Source of the DNA: Blastocatellia bacterium
Lineage (GTDB): Bacteria; Acidobacteriota; Blastocatellia; Pyrinomonadales; Pyrinomonadaceae
Direction of reading: 5' to 3'
Assembly (NCBI GenBank): GCA_003168335.1
Contig: PMSM01000010.1
Span: forward strand, 124,001 to 188,000
DNA: 64,000 nucleotides
This document shows positions 1 through 8,960 of this stretch, piece by piece. Positions within the stretch are counted from its first letter, which is position 1. Each line of letters opens with the position of its first letter. The position numbers and the translations under genes are program-made. The notes under the pieces are model-generated. The model was not told the DNA's origin. It was given only the letters and a program-made list of their open reading frames with translations, and did no database searches.

Positions 1-236
1 GCCGTGAGATCCGGGAACTTCTCGGCGGAGCGGCTGAAGACCTCTGTGAGCCACCGGATTCCTTTCTGATGCGGCACGTTCACGAGGTGGCGGTCGCCAA
101 AGACATCCGTCAAGCTGTATGGGCAGGTGTCCTGCTCGTTCGGCACCTTCTCCGCCGCCCAGAGGTACCGCCTCCACGCTACAAACGTCAGCCCAAAGAG
201 AACTGCGAAGGCGGTCGTTACAAGAATTGCTGCCAA
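1..236 (-). CDS. Membrane-anchored AMP-binding (adenylation) enzyme, N-terminus only
   Basis: Only the first 78 codons are in the window; the gene runs off the left edge. I read a TTG start at 234-236. An in-frame TGA (246-248) lies just upstream and a good ribosome site AGGTGAGG (244-251) sits 7 nt before it. The product begins with one hydrophobic helix (about residues 2-20, ending WRRYLW), then a linker and the segment WLTEVFSRSAEKFPDLT. That segment resembles the first conserved stretch of AMP-binding/NRPS adenylation domains, where a helix is followed by 'a..tPda.Al'. It lies downstream of diaminopropionate-type and amidinotransferase genes on the same strand, which fits a non-ribosomal peptide or amino-acid-activating enzyme. 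Family assignment rests on a short segment, so an acyl-CoA ligase remains possible. Confidence 0.55.
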   Translation of the reverse strand, partial: MAAILVTTAFAVLFGLTFVAWRRYLWAAEKVPNEQDTCPYSLTDVFGDRHLVNVPHQKGIRWLTEVFSRSAEKFPDLT

Positions 237-350
237 GGCTTTTCCTCACCTGCTCGTGAACTCTAGACCACTGAGGTCTCAGGCACTCTTAGGGTCTTGA
301 CTTCAAACGTCAATTTTGTCCGCTGGTTGAGCATGGCGAAAGCAGTGTGT

Positions 351-1400
351 TTAGTCGAAGTATCGCTGGAGCGTTCCAGTTCGGCGGATGTCTAAGGTAA
401 CGCAATGGAACCCACCGCCCAACATTTTGGAGTGCCGCAATTTTAGGGGGATTACATCAAGCCCGTGCTTCTCTAAAAGTTTTATGAGAGCCGTCTGATC
501 TCGATCGACCACGACCAGATTCGGACTAATACTGAATGCATTCATATCGATCCAGTCACTACCAATGGATTTGGATCGATAGTCGGCATCGTGACTGTCA
601 GTATTTTCCATCGGTGGACTGTAAAGAACTTTCCACTGCTTCAAGATTTTAGGAAGGGTATCATCATTAACCCGAGCAGGATTGCAGAGGATCAATCCAG
701 GGCGTAAAGCCACAAAGGTTGAATCAATGTGGCTGCCATAATAAACATCCTTGAGGAAATGGACCCGGAATTTGTCGCCCAACATTGTCTGCAACCAATG
801 CCCACCCAATTCGTTACCCGTGGCGCTGACCAGATAGATCAAATCCTGGCCAAAACGCAGGACGTTTGCCGCATCGAAGGCTGGCTCATCGTTGCGTGGG
901 GTGGGCTTCTTCAGATCAACATCGAAGAGCGAGTCTAAGAGCATGGGTTTGGGGGCGCTGTACCACTTTGCGCCTGACTTCATGTAGTCCAAAAGCAACG
1001 CGCGATAGCTAAACGTTTCCTGGGCGCGGCTGCGGATGACATTGGGCGTTTCGATAATTTGGTCGCCGATGACCAGCAGAATGTCGCGGGGACAGTAATT
1101 GTAATACCCTTCAGATTCCCAATGGATCGTGGAGAATTTGGCCTCGTGTGGCCACGTCTCTGGGCGCTTGACGGTAACGCTCTGCTTTTCCAGTATCCCC
1201 ACAAACTCATTCAAGTCTTCTTCTGTCTCTTCAATGATCTGTTGTGGAAAGGGGCCGCGCGGAATTTCGGCCAATGAACGATCAGGAAATTCTGCCAGTT
1301 GAGTGCTTCGGTCTGGCGTAGGAAATCGTGCTTGCAGCGGATTGCCTACAATAACTTCTTCCAGTTGGTCCCACTCATTGCAACTCCATACTCGTGACAT
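351..1400 (-). CDS. Arginine:X amidinotransferase (glycine amidinotransferase family)
   Basis: A 349-residue protein of the L-arginine:glycine amidinotransferase family, which moves the amidino group of arginine to a primary amine through a covalent Cys intermediate. The catalytic triad is visible by comparison with human GATM: Asp176 in AFDAANVLR, His224 in GSHIDSTF and Cys333 in LGGGFHCVTLDIRR. The C-terminus GTLQRYFD also matches the family end. Length is right for bacterial members. It is the third gene of a minus-strand run after sbnA- and sbnB-like genes (108-nt gap) and before an adenylation enzyme (114-nt gap). The acceptor cannot be read from sequence. Glycine (giving guanidinoacetate, as with CyrA) or the diaminopropionate made by its neighbours are the main candidates. 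The start is the ATG at 1400. Confidence 0.85.
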   Translation of the reverse strand: MSRVWSCNEWDQLEEVIVGNPLQARFPTPDRSTQLAEFPDRSLAEIPRGPFPQQIIEETEEDLNEFVGILEKQSVTVKRPETWPHEAKFSTIHWESEGYYNYCPRDILLVIGDQIIETPNVIRSRAQETFSYRALLLDYMKSGAKWYSAPKPMLLDSLFDVDLKKPTPRNDEPAFDAANVLRFGQDLIYLVSATGNELGGHWLQTMLGDKFRVHFLKDVYYGSHIDSTFVALRPGLILCNPARVNDDTLPKILKQWKVLYSPPMENTDSHDADYRSKSIGSDWIDMNAFSISPNLVVVDRDQTALIKLLEKHGLDVIPLKLRHSKMLGGGFHCVTLDIRRTGTLQRYFD

Positions 1401-1507
1401 CTATGACGCGCCTCCTCGATTGTTCTGAGTACTAATGAGCTGACTTGTTTCCTTCGAACCACTCTTGAAGCTGACGTATTGCGATTTGAAAAGCCTGACA
1501 TCTTCTT

Positions 1508-2524
1508 TCACCATCGGGCAGAGTTGCTGAAGAAATCAGGTATCGCGATTGCCGCGCCTGACGCTTTTGCTGCCTCAAGGACAAAATTGCCTACCGCAAT
1601 ATCAAGAACGCCAAGCCCAAATGGTGAAAAGATGCGAGGCCTGTCATGATCTAGTTTGATCTTCTTCTCCAGAACATCCACCAAACTACCCGAGACAAAA
1701 TCTCTATTCCCCGTCGCCATTTCTGTTAGATGGAGTGAGGTATTCGCCTTCAGGCAATGATCCACATCATCCACAATGTTTTGCGATGCGAGAACCACAT
1801 TCACGCAAATATCGCGCAGCGATAAATGCAGGACAGTTGGGGAGTGCGCGAACAGCTTTTCATCGGCAAGATAGGGCTCCGGCGCAGTAGTGGTGAAAAG
1901 TATCAGAGAGGCGTCGCAGATAGCGTCCTCTAAACGGTCTTGAATATCTGCCTGCAGGTTGTGCTGATCGTGAAGCCACTTGCTGAAGTGCTCCGCCTCC
2001 TTGTGGTCCACATCATACAAACTGATTTTATGAAACTTCCACTTTCGAAATAAAAGCCACTCGATGGTGGTACGGGCGATTACCCCGGTTCCGATTACGC
2101 TCAGGGTTCCTTCAAAAGGATTGGGGGAAATATGCTCTGCTGCCAACGCAGCTGAGGCGGCAGTGCGCGTAGCACTGATGAGTGATGCCTCGATACAGGC
2201 TAGCGCATAACCTGTCGTCGCATCGTTCAGGATCAGGACTGCCGACGCTCGGGCTAAGTTTCCGGCCCTGTTTTCCGGGAAACTCGATATCCATTTAATG
2301 CCGCTTTTTTGAACCGCACCGCCGAGATGCGCCGGCAACGCGATGATGCGAGCGCTGGGGTTATCTGGATACCGGAGAAAATAGCTGTCTGGATTTACCG
2401 CATCTCCGGAGGAGTGAAGACGGTATGCCGTCTCTACCGCAGCGAAAACCTGGTTCCGGTTGCCGTCAATTACAGACTTAACTGACGAGCCGGGAATGAC
2501 GTAGAACGTCGGAGCGCCTGCCAC
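1508..2524 (-). CDS. sbnB: SbnB-like dehydrogenase (ornithine cyclodeaminase/mu-crystallin family)
   Basis: A 338-residue member of the ornithine cyclodeaminase/mu-crystallin family. In staphyloferrin B, zwittermicin and viomycin pathways the SbnB relative oxidises N-(2-amino-2-carboxyethyl)-L-glutamate with NAD+ and releases L-2,3-diaminopropionate and 2-oxoglutarate. The NAD-binding loop is VIGTGVIARTTIEWLL, preceded by the family signature SATRTAASAALAAEHI. The start is GTG at 2524, with GGGAGAAGAG about 3 nt upstream. It overlaps the 3' end of the sbnA-like gene by 47 nt, so translation is probably coupled. The diaminopropionate function is inferred from the SbnA/SbnB pairing; isolated family members can instead be ornithine cyclodeaminases or imine reductases. 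Confidence 0.8.
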   Translation of the reverse strand: MAGAPTFYVIPGSSVKSVIDGNRNQVFAAVETAYRLHSSGDAVNPDSYFLRYPDNPSARIIALPAHLGGAVQKSGIKWISSFPENRAGNLARASAVLILNDATTGYALACIEASLISATRTAASAALAAEHISPNPFEGTLSVIGTGVIARTTIEWLLFRKWKFHKISLYDVDHKEAEHFSKWLHDQHNLQADIQDRLEDAICDASLILFTTTAPEPYLADEKLFAHSPTVLHLSLRDICVNVVLASQNIVDDVDHCLKANTSLHLTEMATGNRDFVSGSLVDVLEKKIKLDHDRPRIFSPFGLGVLDIAVGNFVLEAAKASGAAIAIPDFFSNSARW

Positions 2525-3512
2525 GATCTCTTCTCCCTTTGTAAGTTTGCTCCTGCGTCTTAACTTCAGGCACAGTGACGTTTTCTTCTACCCAGGCCGT
2601 GTCATAAATCGTGTCCAGGTACTTCTCGCCAAGATCAGGGGATATGGCGACTATCGTGTCTCCCCGCGCAAACTCGGGAGCCAGCTGTTGGACGGCAGCG
2701 AGGACTGTTCCGGTGCTGCCCCCAACAAGCAGGTGATAATCTCGAACGAAAGAAAGACAAGCTTCAACCGTCCTTTCTTCGTTTACTGCTACAACCATGT
2801 CCGGATTGGCGAGGTCCGCAAGCTTTGGTCTCACGCTCGTGCCAATGCCCGGGATGTTCCGTTTGCGTGGCGCGCCTCCGAATGTGACTGAACCTACCGG
2901 CTCGACGGCTACAATCTTGATCTCCGGGAATTTTTGATGAAGCCGCTCTGAGACCCCGGCGAGAGTCCCAGTAGTGCCGGCCCCAACAAAAACCCAATCG
3001 ACTTTGTCGAACTCGCAGGCAATCTCATTGGCCGTTTGATCGGCATGAACATTTTTATTGGCGATGTTGGCATACTGGTTGACCCAGACGGCGTTCGGTT
3101 CCGATTGTAGTATTTGCTCTATTGTCTTGAATCGACTTCCTAAGAATCCCCCAACGGAGTCGCGCTCTTCAACGACTATGACATTTGCCCCATAGAGTTC
3201 CATACCTTTGATGGTCGCGCGATTGGCGTTTGGATCTGTCACGCAAATAAATTTGTAGCCCTTAATGGCGCATACCAAACTCAACGCTAGTCCAAGATTG
3301 CCTGATGACGATTCGACGACTACAGTTTCGTTTGGCCTGGCAATACCTCGCCGCTCCAAGTCCTCAACCAACCCGATCGCAGTCTTTACCTTAATCGAGC
3401 CGGTTACATTGAACCCTTCCAGCTTTAGAAACACGTCGTGATCTCCCGCAAAAGCGCGAAGGCGATAAAACAAATCAGGAAAAATTAACTCTAAGGGCGA
3501 CTCGATGATCAT
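2478..3512 (-). CDS. sbnA: SbnA-like PLP enzyme (N-(2-amino-2-carboxyethyl)-glutamate synthase type)
   Basis: A 344-residue fold-type II PLP enzyme of the cysteine synthase family. The PLP lysine is Lys41 in NVTGSIKVKTA. The Ser-rich substrate loop is ESSSGNLG and the phosphate-binding loop GAGTTGTLAG. SbnA-type enzymes condense O-phospho-L-serine with L-glutamate. The sbnB-like partner immediately downstream supports this over O-acetylserine sulfhydrylase, because CysK genes are not usually coupled to an ornithine-cyclodeaminase relative. The last 25 or so residues (a basic tail RRDRGRRSDVLRHSR) are encoded in sequence overlapping the next gene and look dispensable. First gene of the preserved operon; upstream lies a pseudogene remnant. 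Confidence 0.82.
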   Translation of the reverse strand: MIIESPLELIFPDLFYRLRAFAGDHDVFLKLEGFNVTGSIKVKTAIGLVEDLERRGIARPNETVVVESSSGNLGLALSLVCAIKGYKFICVTDPNANRATIKGMELYGANVIVVEERDSVGGFLGSRFKTIEQILQSEPNAVWVNQYANIANKNVHADQTANEIACEFDKVDWVFVGAGTTGTLAGVSERLHQKFPEIKIVAVEPVGSVTFGGAPRKRNIPGIGTSVRPKLADLANPDMVVAVNEERTVEACLSFVRDYHLLVGGSTGTVLAAVQQLAPEFARGDTIVAISPDLGEKYLDTIYDTAWVEENVTVPEVKTQEQTYKGRRDRGRRSDVLRHSRLVS

Positions 3513-3630
3513 AGCGCAATATCCTTGAGCAGAATGACCTGCCCAGCTTCGATGGTTGTTTCCGTTCGTCGGCGGCTTGGTTTACTCACTTCACCTTTCT
3601 CTCCATTGGCTCCTGTTCAAAACTCTTTCG

Positions 3631-4010
3631 TCAGAAGACAATCTTTATCAGGCGACTCACTAACTGTTCCAACGAAAACATCGTAAGTCCTAATGGTAGC
3701 AGAGGTGCGGCTGTCGCGGCGCCCAGCCTGGACACATCTTTCAATCCGAACGGCACCAGGCGCATTTCCTGCACGACCGTAAAACTGTTTCCGAGGTCGG
3801 CCAGCGACTGGATGTCGCCGGTGCCCAGAAGTTCGTCCTCGCTCGCAGGCCAACAGTGTACACCAGAATCAGAAGAGCGATTTCCACAGTCGCTGAGTTG
3901 CGCAGACGCTTAGCCGAGTCGAGGGCTGCCTGAAATTTCGGCCTGTCTTCGGGGACGATAATACGCCGCTCCACGAATCTTTTCACGGCGTGTCGGTAGT
4001 GGTACAGTTT
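3631..4010 (-). pseudogene. Decayed multi-membrane protein gene (two fused pieces, frameshifted)
   Basis: Two pieces of a conserved membrane-protein family are joined out of frame. Reading leftwards, the first piece (about 4010-3845) gives KRFVERRIIVPEDRPKFQAA and then SAKRLRNSATVEIALLILVY. The reading frame then has to shift near 3840 to continue as LLGTGDIQSLADLGNSFTVV, and further on as LGAATAAPLLPLGLTMFSLE, ending at TGA 3631-3633. I recognise the second piece as the typical C-terminus of a bacterial multi-TM protein of unknown function; the middle of the protein is missing. No intact start is visible. Internal deletion plus frameshift is the simplest reading. Confidence 0.6.
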
Positions 4011-4110
4011 GCCTCAAAGTGTACCACTACCGACCGAATTGAAGATCTTCTCTTTGGCTTCGCAAGAAATATCATCGAGAACCTAACTGACGATTTGTTT
4101 CGAGACAAGT

Positions 4111-5505
4111 TCATAAGAGCGTACCGCGTAAGATCAAAACGGCCACACTGAAATAGATTATTAGTCCGGTTACGTCTACAAGTGTGGCCACAAACGGCGC
4201 GGACGAAGTTGCTGGGTCGAAACCCAACCGCCGCAGCAGGAAAGGCAGCATTGATCCCGCCAGCGTACCCCATAACACGATGCCAATTAGGGAGAGGCCG
4301 ACGGTCAGAGCCACTAGCGGCCAGTGAGTTCCGTAGAGGTTGGAAAATGCCGACCACACAGTAATCCGCAAAAATCCTATCGTGCCGAGGATCAGGCCTA
4401 ACCCCAGACCAGAAAAAACTTCTCTCCGCATGACCCGCCACCAGTCGCGCAAGGTCACCTCGCCAAGTGCCAGCGCGCGAATAACCAACGTCGATGCCTG
4501 CGCGCCAGAGTTGCCTCCCGATGAAATGATGAGCGGCACGAAGAGCGCGAGCACTACCGCTTTTGCGATCTCTTTCTCAAAGAAACCCATGGCGGTTGCG
4601 GTGAGCATCTCACCCAAAAAGAGAACGACGAGCCACCCTCCGCGTTTGCGGATCATGAGCGGCAGCGAAACTTGCATATATGGCCGGTCGAGAGCGCCGG
4701 GCTCGACTGCGGCCATGCGCAGGATATCTTCTGTTCCTTCTTCGATTAGTACATCGACCACGTCGTCCACCGTGACGAAACCGACTACGCTGCCGTTCTT
4801 TTCCAGAACCGGCACGGCCAGCAGGTTATATTTGCTAATCTTCCTCGCCACATCCTCCTGATCGTCGAGCGCGTTGACACTCACGGGCTTTTTGCGCATG
4901 ACCTCAGAGACTGGCGTGTGTAGCTCGGCCATTACCAGGTCGCGGAGCGAGACAGCGCCGAGCAGACGTCCCGTGGCCGGCTCCATCACATAGCACGCAT
5001 AAATGGATTCTTTCTCGCGCGCGACAGAGCGGATGTGCTTCAGAGCATCGCCCACGATCATTTTGGGATTGAGCCGCACGAACTCCGTTGTCATGATGCC
5101 GCCCGCCGTGCGCGCGGGATATTGCAAGAGGCCTTCCAGTTCCTTTCGCATCTCGCCAGTGAGCTTCGGCAAAATGCGATGACGCTCATGGTGACCCATC
5201 TTTTGGACCACATCAGTGCGTTCGTCAGCTGAGAGTCCCGAGAGGATTTCAGCCGCCCGTGATGATTCCACCTGTTCAAGGATCGCAGCCCGGCGGCGCA
5301 TTATCGGTTCGTTAAAGAGCCCAATCGCCCGAGGCACGGGCAGCATCGACACGACGGTCGCAGCTTCTATTAGATTTAGTTGATTTATGAGATTGGCTAG
5401 ATCGGCTGGAGCGAGATCGGCCACGACGTGACTAATGCCGACCGAGCTGTCATCAAGTCGGGTATGAATACGTTCCAGAAGTTTTTTCAGGTCTTTCACC
5501 GGCAT
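4111..5505 (-). CDS. mgtE: MgtE-type Mg2+ channel/transporter
   Basis: A 464-residue MgtE. Order of domains: N-terminal superhelical domain (about 35-137, many ADL/ERTDVVQ repeats), the linker YPARTAGGIMTTEFV that opens the CBS pair (about 140-265), a plug helix, and a five-helix membrane domain (about 285-464). The pore signature is PLIISSGGNSGAQASTLVIR. MgtE opens when cytosolic Mg2+ is low and admits Mg2+ passively. The ATG start at 5505 agrees with family length. It is downstream of, and on the same strand as, the two-component and Kdp genes, so it may belong to the same cation-homeostasis unit. Confidence 0.95.
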   Translation of the reverse strand: MPVKDLKKLLERIHTRLDDSSVGISHVVADLAPADLANLINQLNLIEAATVVSMLPVPRAIGLFNEPIMRRRAAILEQVESSRAAEILSGLSADERTDVVQKMGHHERHRILPKLTGEMRKELEGLLQYPARTAGGIMTTEFVRLNPKMIVGDALKHIRSVAREKESIYACYVMEPATGRLLGAVSLRDLVMAELHTPVSEVMRKKPVSVNALDDQEDVARKISKYNLLAVPVLEKNGSVVGFVTVDDVVDVLIEEGTEDILRMAAVEPGALDRPYMQVSLPLMIRKRGGWLVVLFLGEMLTATAMGFFEKEIAKAVVLALFVPLIISSGGNSGAQASTLVIRALALGEVTLRDWWRVMRREVFSGLGLGLILGTIGFLRITVWSAFSNLYGTHWPLVALTVGLSLIGIVLWGTLAGSMLPFLLRRLGFDPATSSAPFVATLVDVTGLIIYFSVAVLILRGTLL

Positions 5506-5572
5506 TGAGTCACCTCGTTCCCGACTATCCAGTTTCCAAATTCAGTTTTTTTGAACGCGCGGGAAAATTGGG

Positions 5573-6328
5573 CTAGTCTCCGCTCCATCGTTCGGCAATC
5601 GGGAGTTTGTCAGGGTTCAGGTCCTTAATAGTGAGTTTCCCGGTTGGTGGTATCTTACCTTCGCTCCACAGATAGTCACTTAACAAGTTTCTTGCCTCTT
5701 GAGTCCAGAATGAACTTTCGGGTGGGAGCCGTCTGCGCGTTATACGTTCGACATACCCAACCGGTTCTTCATCTATTTGCACCAGCACCTCTTGTCGATT
5801 TCCATCAGGACCGACAACCAGGAACCGGCGCTGATTCGGCGCTTGCGACACCTCTTCATCCAGAATCTCGAACCCGTTCAAGGTAATCGTTTCGATGATG
5901 CCGGATGACGTAGGTTCTTCTTTTGAGGTGCCAGAACCCTCGGCAACTGCAGGCCGTTCGATCTTCTTAGCGAGAGCAGCTGCGACGGAGTTCCGCAGAG
6001 CCTCGGGCGTCATTGGCTTGCGCACAAAATCAAGGGCGCCAAGCTTCATTGCGTCGACCGCGAGTTCGATCGAGGCATAAGCCGTGGCCATAATGACGTG
6101 CGCGCTGGGATCGCCGGCTTTTAGCCTTCGTAAAGTCTCGAGGCCATCCATGCCTGGCATTCTTTGATCCAGCACCACTCCATCCCAGGTAGACCCATCG
6201 CCATAGAGCTTTATTCCTTCGGGTCCATCCTGCGCCTCGCCCACCGCGTATCCAGCCGCTTCCAGCGTAAGTCGCATCATTTGGCGGATGTGCTCTTCGT
6301 CATCAATGATCAAAACGCGCTGACTCAT
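5573..6328 (-). CDS. Response regulator with an unfamiliar C-terminal domain (copy 1)
   Basis: 251 residues: a CheY-like receiver (1-120) with acidic pocket DD (9-10), phosphoacceptor Asp54 in VVLDQRMPGMDG and Lys104 in FVRKPMTPEA, a short linker, then a C-terminal domain of about 100 residues (148-251). That domain is not a DNA-binding output I know. Its landmarks are LNGFEIL, QRRFLVVGPDGNRQEV, SFWTQEARNLLSDYLW, PPTGKLTIKDL and a terminal AERW. The same domain ends the next regulator and forms two stand-alone proteins at 18716 and 19183. Start ATG 6328 overlaps the stop of the neighbouring regulator by 4 nt (ATGA), so the two are translationally coupled and probably act under one histidine kinase. 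Confidence 0.85.
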   Translation of the reverse strand: MSQRVLIIDDEEHIRQMMRLTLEAAGYAVGEAQDGPEGIKLYGDGSTWDGVVLDQRMPGMDGLETLRRLKAGDPSAHVIMATAYASIELAVDAMKLGALDFVRKPMTPEALRNSVAAALAKKIERPAVAEGSGTSKEEPTSSGIIETITLNGFEILDEEVSQAPNQRRFLVVGPDGNRQEVLVQIDEEPVGYVERITRRRLPPESSFWTQEARNLLSDYLWSEGKIPPTGKLTIKDLNPDKLPIAERWSGD

Positions 6329-7056
6329 TTCTGCCCCTTCTGTTGCGCAAGTTTCTCAAGGGCATCACGGTCGATGCCCTTGAGCACCAGTCTTCCGCTA
6401 TGTGGAACATCACCGTCGTTCCAGATGAAGTCGCCAAGAAAAGTTTCTGCCTGAGAGGTCCAGAGGTTCTCGTCAATAGTCACTTCCCTGGTCATTCGTG
6501 CGGCTGACGCGCGAGCCTCTTGAGAAATCTCCACCACGACTTCCTGGTTGCGACCATTCGGCTTGCGAACAATGAACCGTCGCTCATTCGGCTGCTTGGC
6601 GATGTCTGGCCCAGGCAAGATGGTAAATCCGTTCATCGTCACAGCTCTGGTGCCAGGTTCCTCGTGACCCTCAACTCCGGGAGGTTGCGAAGCGCTCTTG
6701 AACGCCGCTGTTACCGCGTTGCGCACCATTTCGGGAGTCAGCGGCTTGCGCAGGAAATCGGTCGCGCCTAGTTTCATCGCCTGCACGGCAAGTTCGACCG
6801 AGGCAAAGGCAGTCATCATCACTACCCGCGCCCGAGGAGCCAGCACCTTAATACGACGCAAGACTTCGGTGCCTTCCATGAGCGGCAGTCGCTGGTCCAG
6901 CAGAATTACATTCCATGCCGGGTCGCCACCCAGGATCGCAAACGCTTCCATTCCATCTCCTGCTTCGCCGACCTCATAAGCTGCCGTCTCCAAAGTCAGA
7001 CGCAGCATCTGGCGAATGTTCTCTTCGTCATCAATAATCAGCACGCGCTCAGGCAT
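6325..7056 (-). CDS. Response regulator with an unfamiliar C-terminal domain (copy 2)
   Basis: 243 residues, a paralogue of the following gene. The receiver has DD at 9-10, Asp54 in ILLDQRLPLMEG, and Lys104 in FLRKPLTPEM. The C-terminal domain shows MNGFTILPG, ERRFIVRKPNGRNQEVVVEI, LWTSQAETFLGDFIW and HSGRLVLKGI, matching the domain of copy 1 block by block. It starts 16 nt after the histidine kinase stop, so kinase and both regulators form one unit. With no recognisable DNA-binding output, a protein-protein or second-step signalling role is likely, but this is inference. Confidence 0.85.
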   Translation of the reverse strand: MPERVLIIDDEENIRQMLRLTLETAAYEVGEAGDGMEAFAILGGDPAWNVILLDQRLPLMEGTEVLRRIKVLAPRARVVMMTAFASVELAVQAMKLGATDFLRKPLTPEMVRNAVTAAFKSASQPPGVEGHEEPGTRAVTMNGFTILPGPDIAKQPNERRFIVRKPNGRNQEVVVEISQEARASAARMTREVTIDENLWTSQAETFLGDFIWNDGDVPHSGRLVLKGIDRDALEKLAQQKGQK

Positions 7057-7072
7057 AAGGTCTCCTTACGAC

Positions 7073-8959
7073 TCAAGCAGCAACTGGCAAAGTGAAAGTG
7101 AAGGTCGAACCGTGTCCCACCTCTGACTGGACACTAATCTGACCGCCATGAGCCTCAACGATCAGCCTGGAAATCGCCAGGCCCAATCCCGCGCCACCAG
7201 TAGCGGCACCGGGAACCTGCACAAACTTGTCGAAGATATGGGGCAGGTACTCTGACGGTATGCCATCTCCGGTGTCCGAGACCGAGACCGCTACATAGGG
7301 GCCGCGCAACTCTGCGTTAATTCGGATTTCGCCTTGCCTGGTGTAACGAATGGCGTTTACTACGAGGTTAGCCACGACCCGCTCAATCTCTGATCGATCC
7401 GCCATTATCCGTGGCAGATCAACCGGGATATCGACAGCAAAGGAAACGCCTTTGGCCTCCACTTGAGGACGCAGCGTTTCCGCCTCATCCATAATCAGTT
7501 CACGCGCCTTAATGGGTTGAAGATCGGGCTGACTCTCACCCGCTTCAATTTTGGAGAGATCGAGAAGATCGCGCATAAGTTTATCGAGCCGCTCACAATC
7601 TTCGCGGCAAGCGCCCAGCACTTCAGTCTGCTTGTCGTTCAATTCTCCGGCCGCTCCTTCCAGCAGTAGATGGACTCCCATCTGTACGCTGGTCAAAGGA
7701 GTCCGTAACTCATGCGAAGCAGTGGCAATGAACTCTGATTTGAGTCGATCGATCTCGCGGAGGTGAGTGATGTCTTCGAGCAGGGTCACAGCGCCGAGCA
7801 GATGGTTTTCATTGTCACGCATCGGAGTTGTCCGCAAGCGAAAAGCCCTTTCCGACCCCGCCACCGAGAGCGGCAAGACCGAAGAACTCCCTTCGCCGGC
7901 CACGGCACGCTGCGAGTGCAAAGCCTCCGCAACCGCACCGGCGATGCGATCGTCGCGCGCTACTTCGCCGACATGTTTACCGGCATTCTCCTTCTCCGAA
8001 CCAAATATTTCTTCAGCAGCCGGATTGAGTTTTGTTACGCACCCGTCAGCGTCGGTTACGATCACCGGATCGTAAAGAGAATCGATCGCCGCCTCGGTAG
8101 TTTGCCGGGCCACAATCAGTTTGCCTTTGTCTGACAGACGCAACTGACGAATCCGCTCTGCCATGCGGTTGTATTCGGCCGCCAGAATCCCGACTTCATC
8201 GTCCGAATTTACCTCTGCCTTGGCATCAAGATCGCCACCCGCGATTTTGGCGGTGGTCGCGGTCAACTGTCGCAGCGGTTCGACGATGCGACTGGCCAGC
8301 AAAAACGCGAGCCAGATACCCGCAGCCACCATCACACCGGCCATCAGCAAAGTCAGATAAAACCAGCGACGCGCCACATCCGCGGCAGCTTCAGATTTAG
8401 CCAGCATGGCGCGTTGATTAAGCTGCAGCAGATGATCGCAGTCGGCACGAAGTTTATTGAACTGCGGTTCGAGTGTCTGAAAATAGATGACGGTGCCCCG
8501 GTTCTCTCCCGGCTTAGCCGGCGGGATTCTCCCGCTGTTCTTCTCTTCCAGGTCACCGGGCAGATTGGAATCAGCCATGAAATCATCGAAGAGTTTGTAA
8601 TAGATTTCCCGGTCATGGCGGATGGCTTCGATGGCCTCCGGCTCACCGACTTCGGTGATGTTGGCTGCTGCCTTTTGAAAGTCGGCGTCAAACCGCGCTC
8701 GATGTTCACGCATTTGTTCGGTCGCACGCTTACGCGGACCCAGCAGCGCGAACAGCGCGGCTGAATCCTGTCGCTCGAGGCTCTCTTTCATTTGCTGCGC
8801 AGCCAGAACTGAATCATAGTTATTGGAAATGATGCGCCGTGAGACCCCACCCATCTCGCGCAGACGATAAGCACTCCACCCGCCCAGCACTACCAACGCG
8901 GCGACGAAGATCATGTACCCGGCTAAAAGTTTGGTTCGTAAGTTCATTGAGACCGCCAT
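7073..8959 (-). CDS. Membrane sensor histidine kinase (HAMP-PAS-HisKA-HATPase)
   Basis: A 628-residue histidine kinase when started at ATG 8959, the first Met after the stop (8961-8963) of the upstream kdpD gene; ATG 8947 is an alternative. Order: TM1 (about 10-30), a periplasmic four-helix-type sensor of about 165 residues, TM2 (about 199-223), HAMP (about 224-276), PAS (about 290-400), HisKA with phospho-His416 in [12 protein letters not shown], and HATPase with N box VVNAIRY, G1 DTGDGIP and G2 GGAGLGLAI. It lies between the KdpD sensor half and the two unusual response regulators, its obvious partners. Whether it replaces the missing kinase half of its KdpD neighbour is an open question. 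Confidence 0.9.
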   Translation of the reverse strand: MAVSMNLRTKLLAGYMIFVAALVVLGGWSAYRLREMGGVSRRIISNNYDSVLAAQQMKESLERQDSAALFALLGPRKRATEQMREHRARFDADFQKAAANITEVGEPEAIEAIRHDREIYYKLFDDFMADSNLPGDLEEKNSGRIPPAKPGENRGTVIYFQTLEPQFNKLRADCDHLLQLNQRAMLAKSEAAADVARRWFYLTLLMAGVMVAAGIWLAFLLASRIVEPLRQLTATTAKIAGGDLDAKAEVNSDDEVGILAAEYNRMAERIRQLRLSDKGKLIVARQTTEAAIDSLYDPVIVTDADGCVTKLNPAAEEIFGSEKENAGKHVGEVARDDRIAGAVAEALHSQRAVAGEGSSSVLPLSVAGSERAFRLRTTPMRDNENHLLGAVTLLEDITHLREIDRLKSEFIATASHELRTPLTSVQMGVHLLLEGAAGELNDKQTEVLGACREDCERLDKLMRDLLDLSKIEAGESQPDLQPIKARELIMDEAETLRPQVEAKGVSFAVDIPVDLPRIMADRSEIERVVANLVVNAIRYTRQGEIRINAELRGPYVAVSVSDTGDGIPSEYLPHIFDKFVQVPGAATGGAGLGLAISRLIVEAHGGQISVQSEVGHGSTFTFTLPVAA

Positions 8960-8960
8960 T

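Noticed and set aside
69-266. Forward ORF of 65 aa
   Set aside because: It overlaps the minus-strand adenylation gene, which has a ribosome site, a TM helix and family-like sequence. The forward frame has none.
3983-4441. 152-aa minus ORF
   Set aside because: Mostly an out-of-frame reading of the 3' end of mgtE; composition is Arg/Pro/Asn-rich with no family resemblance.
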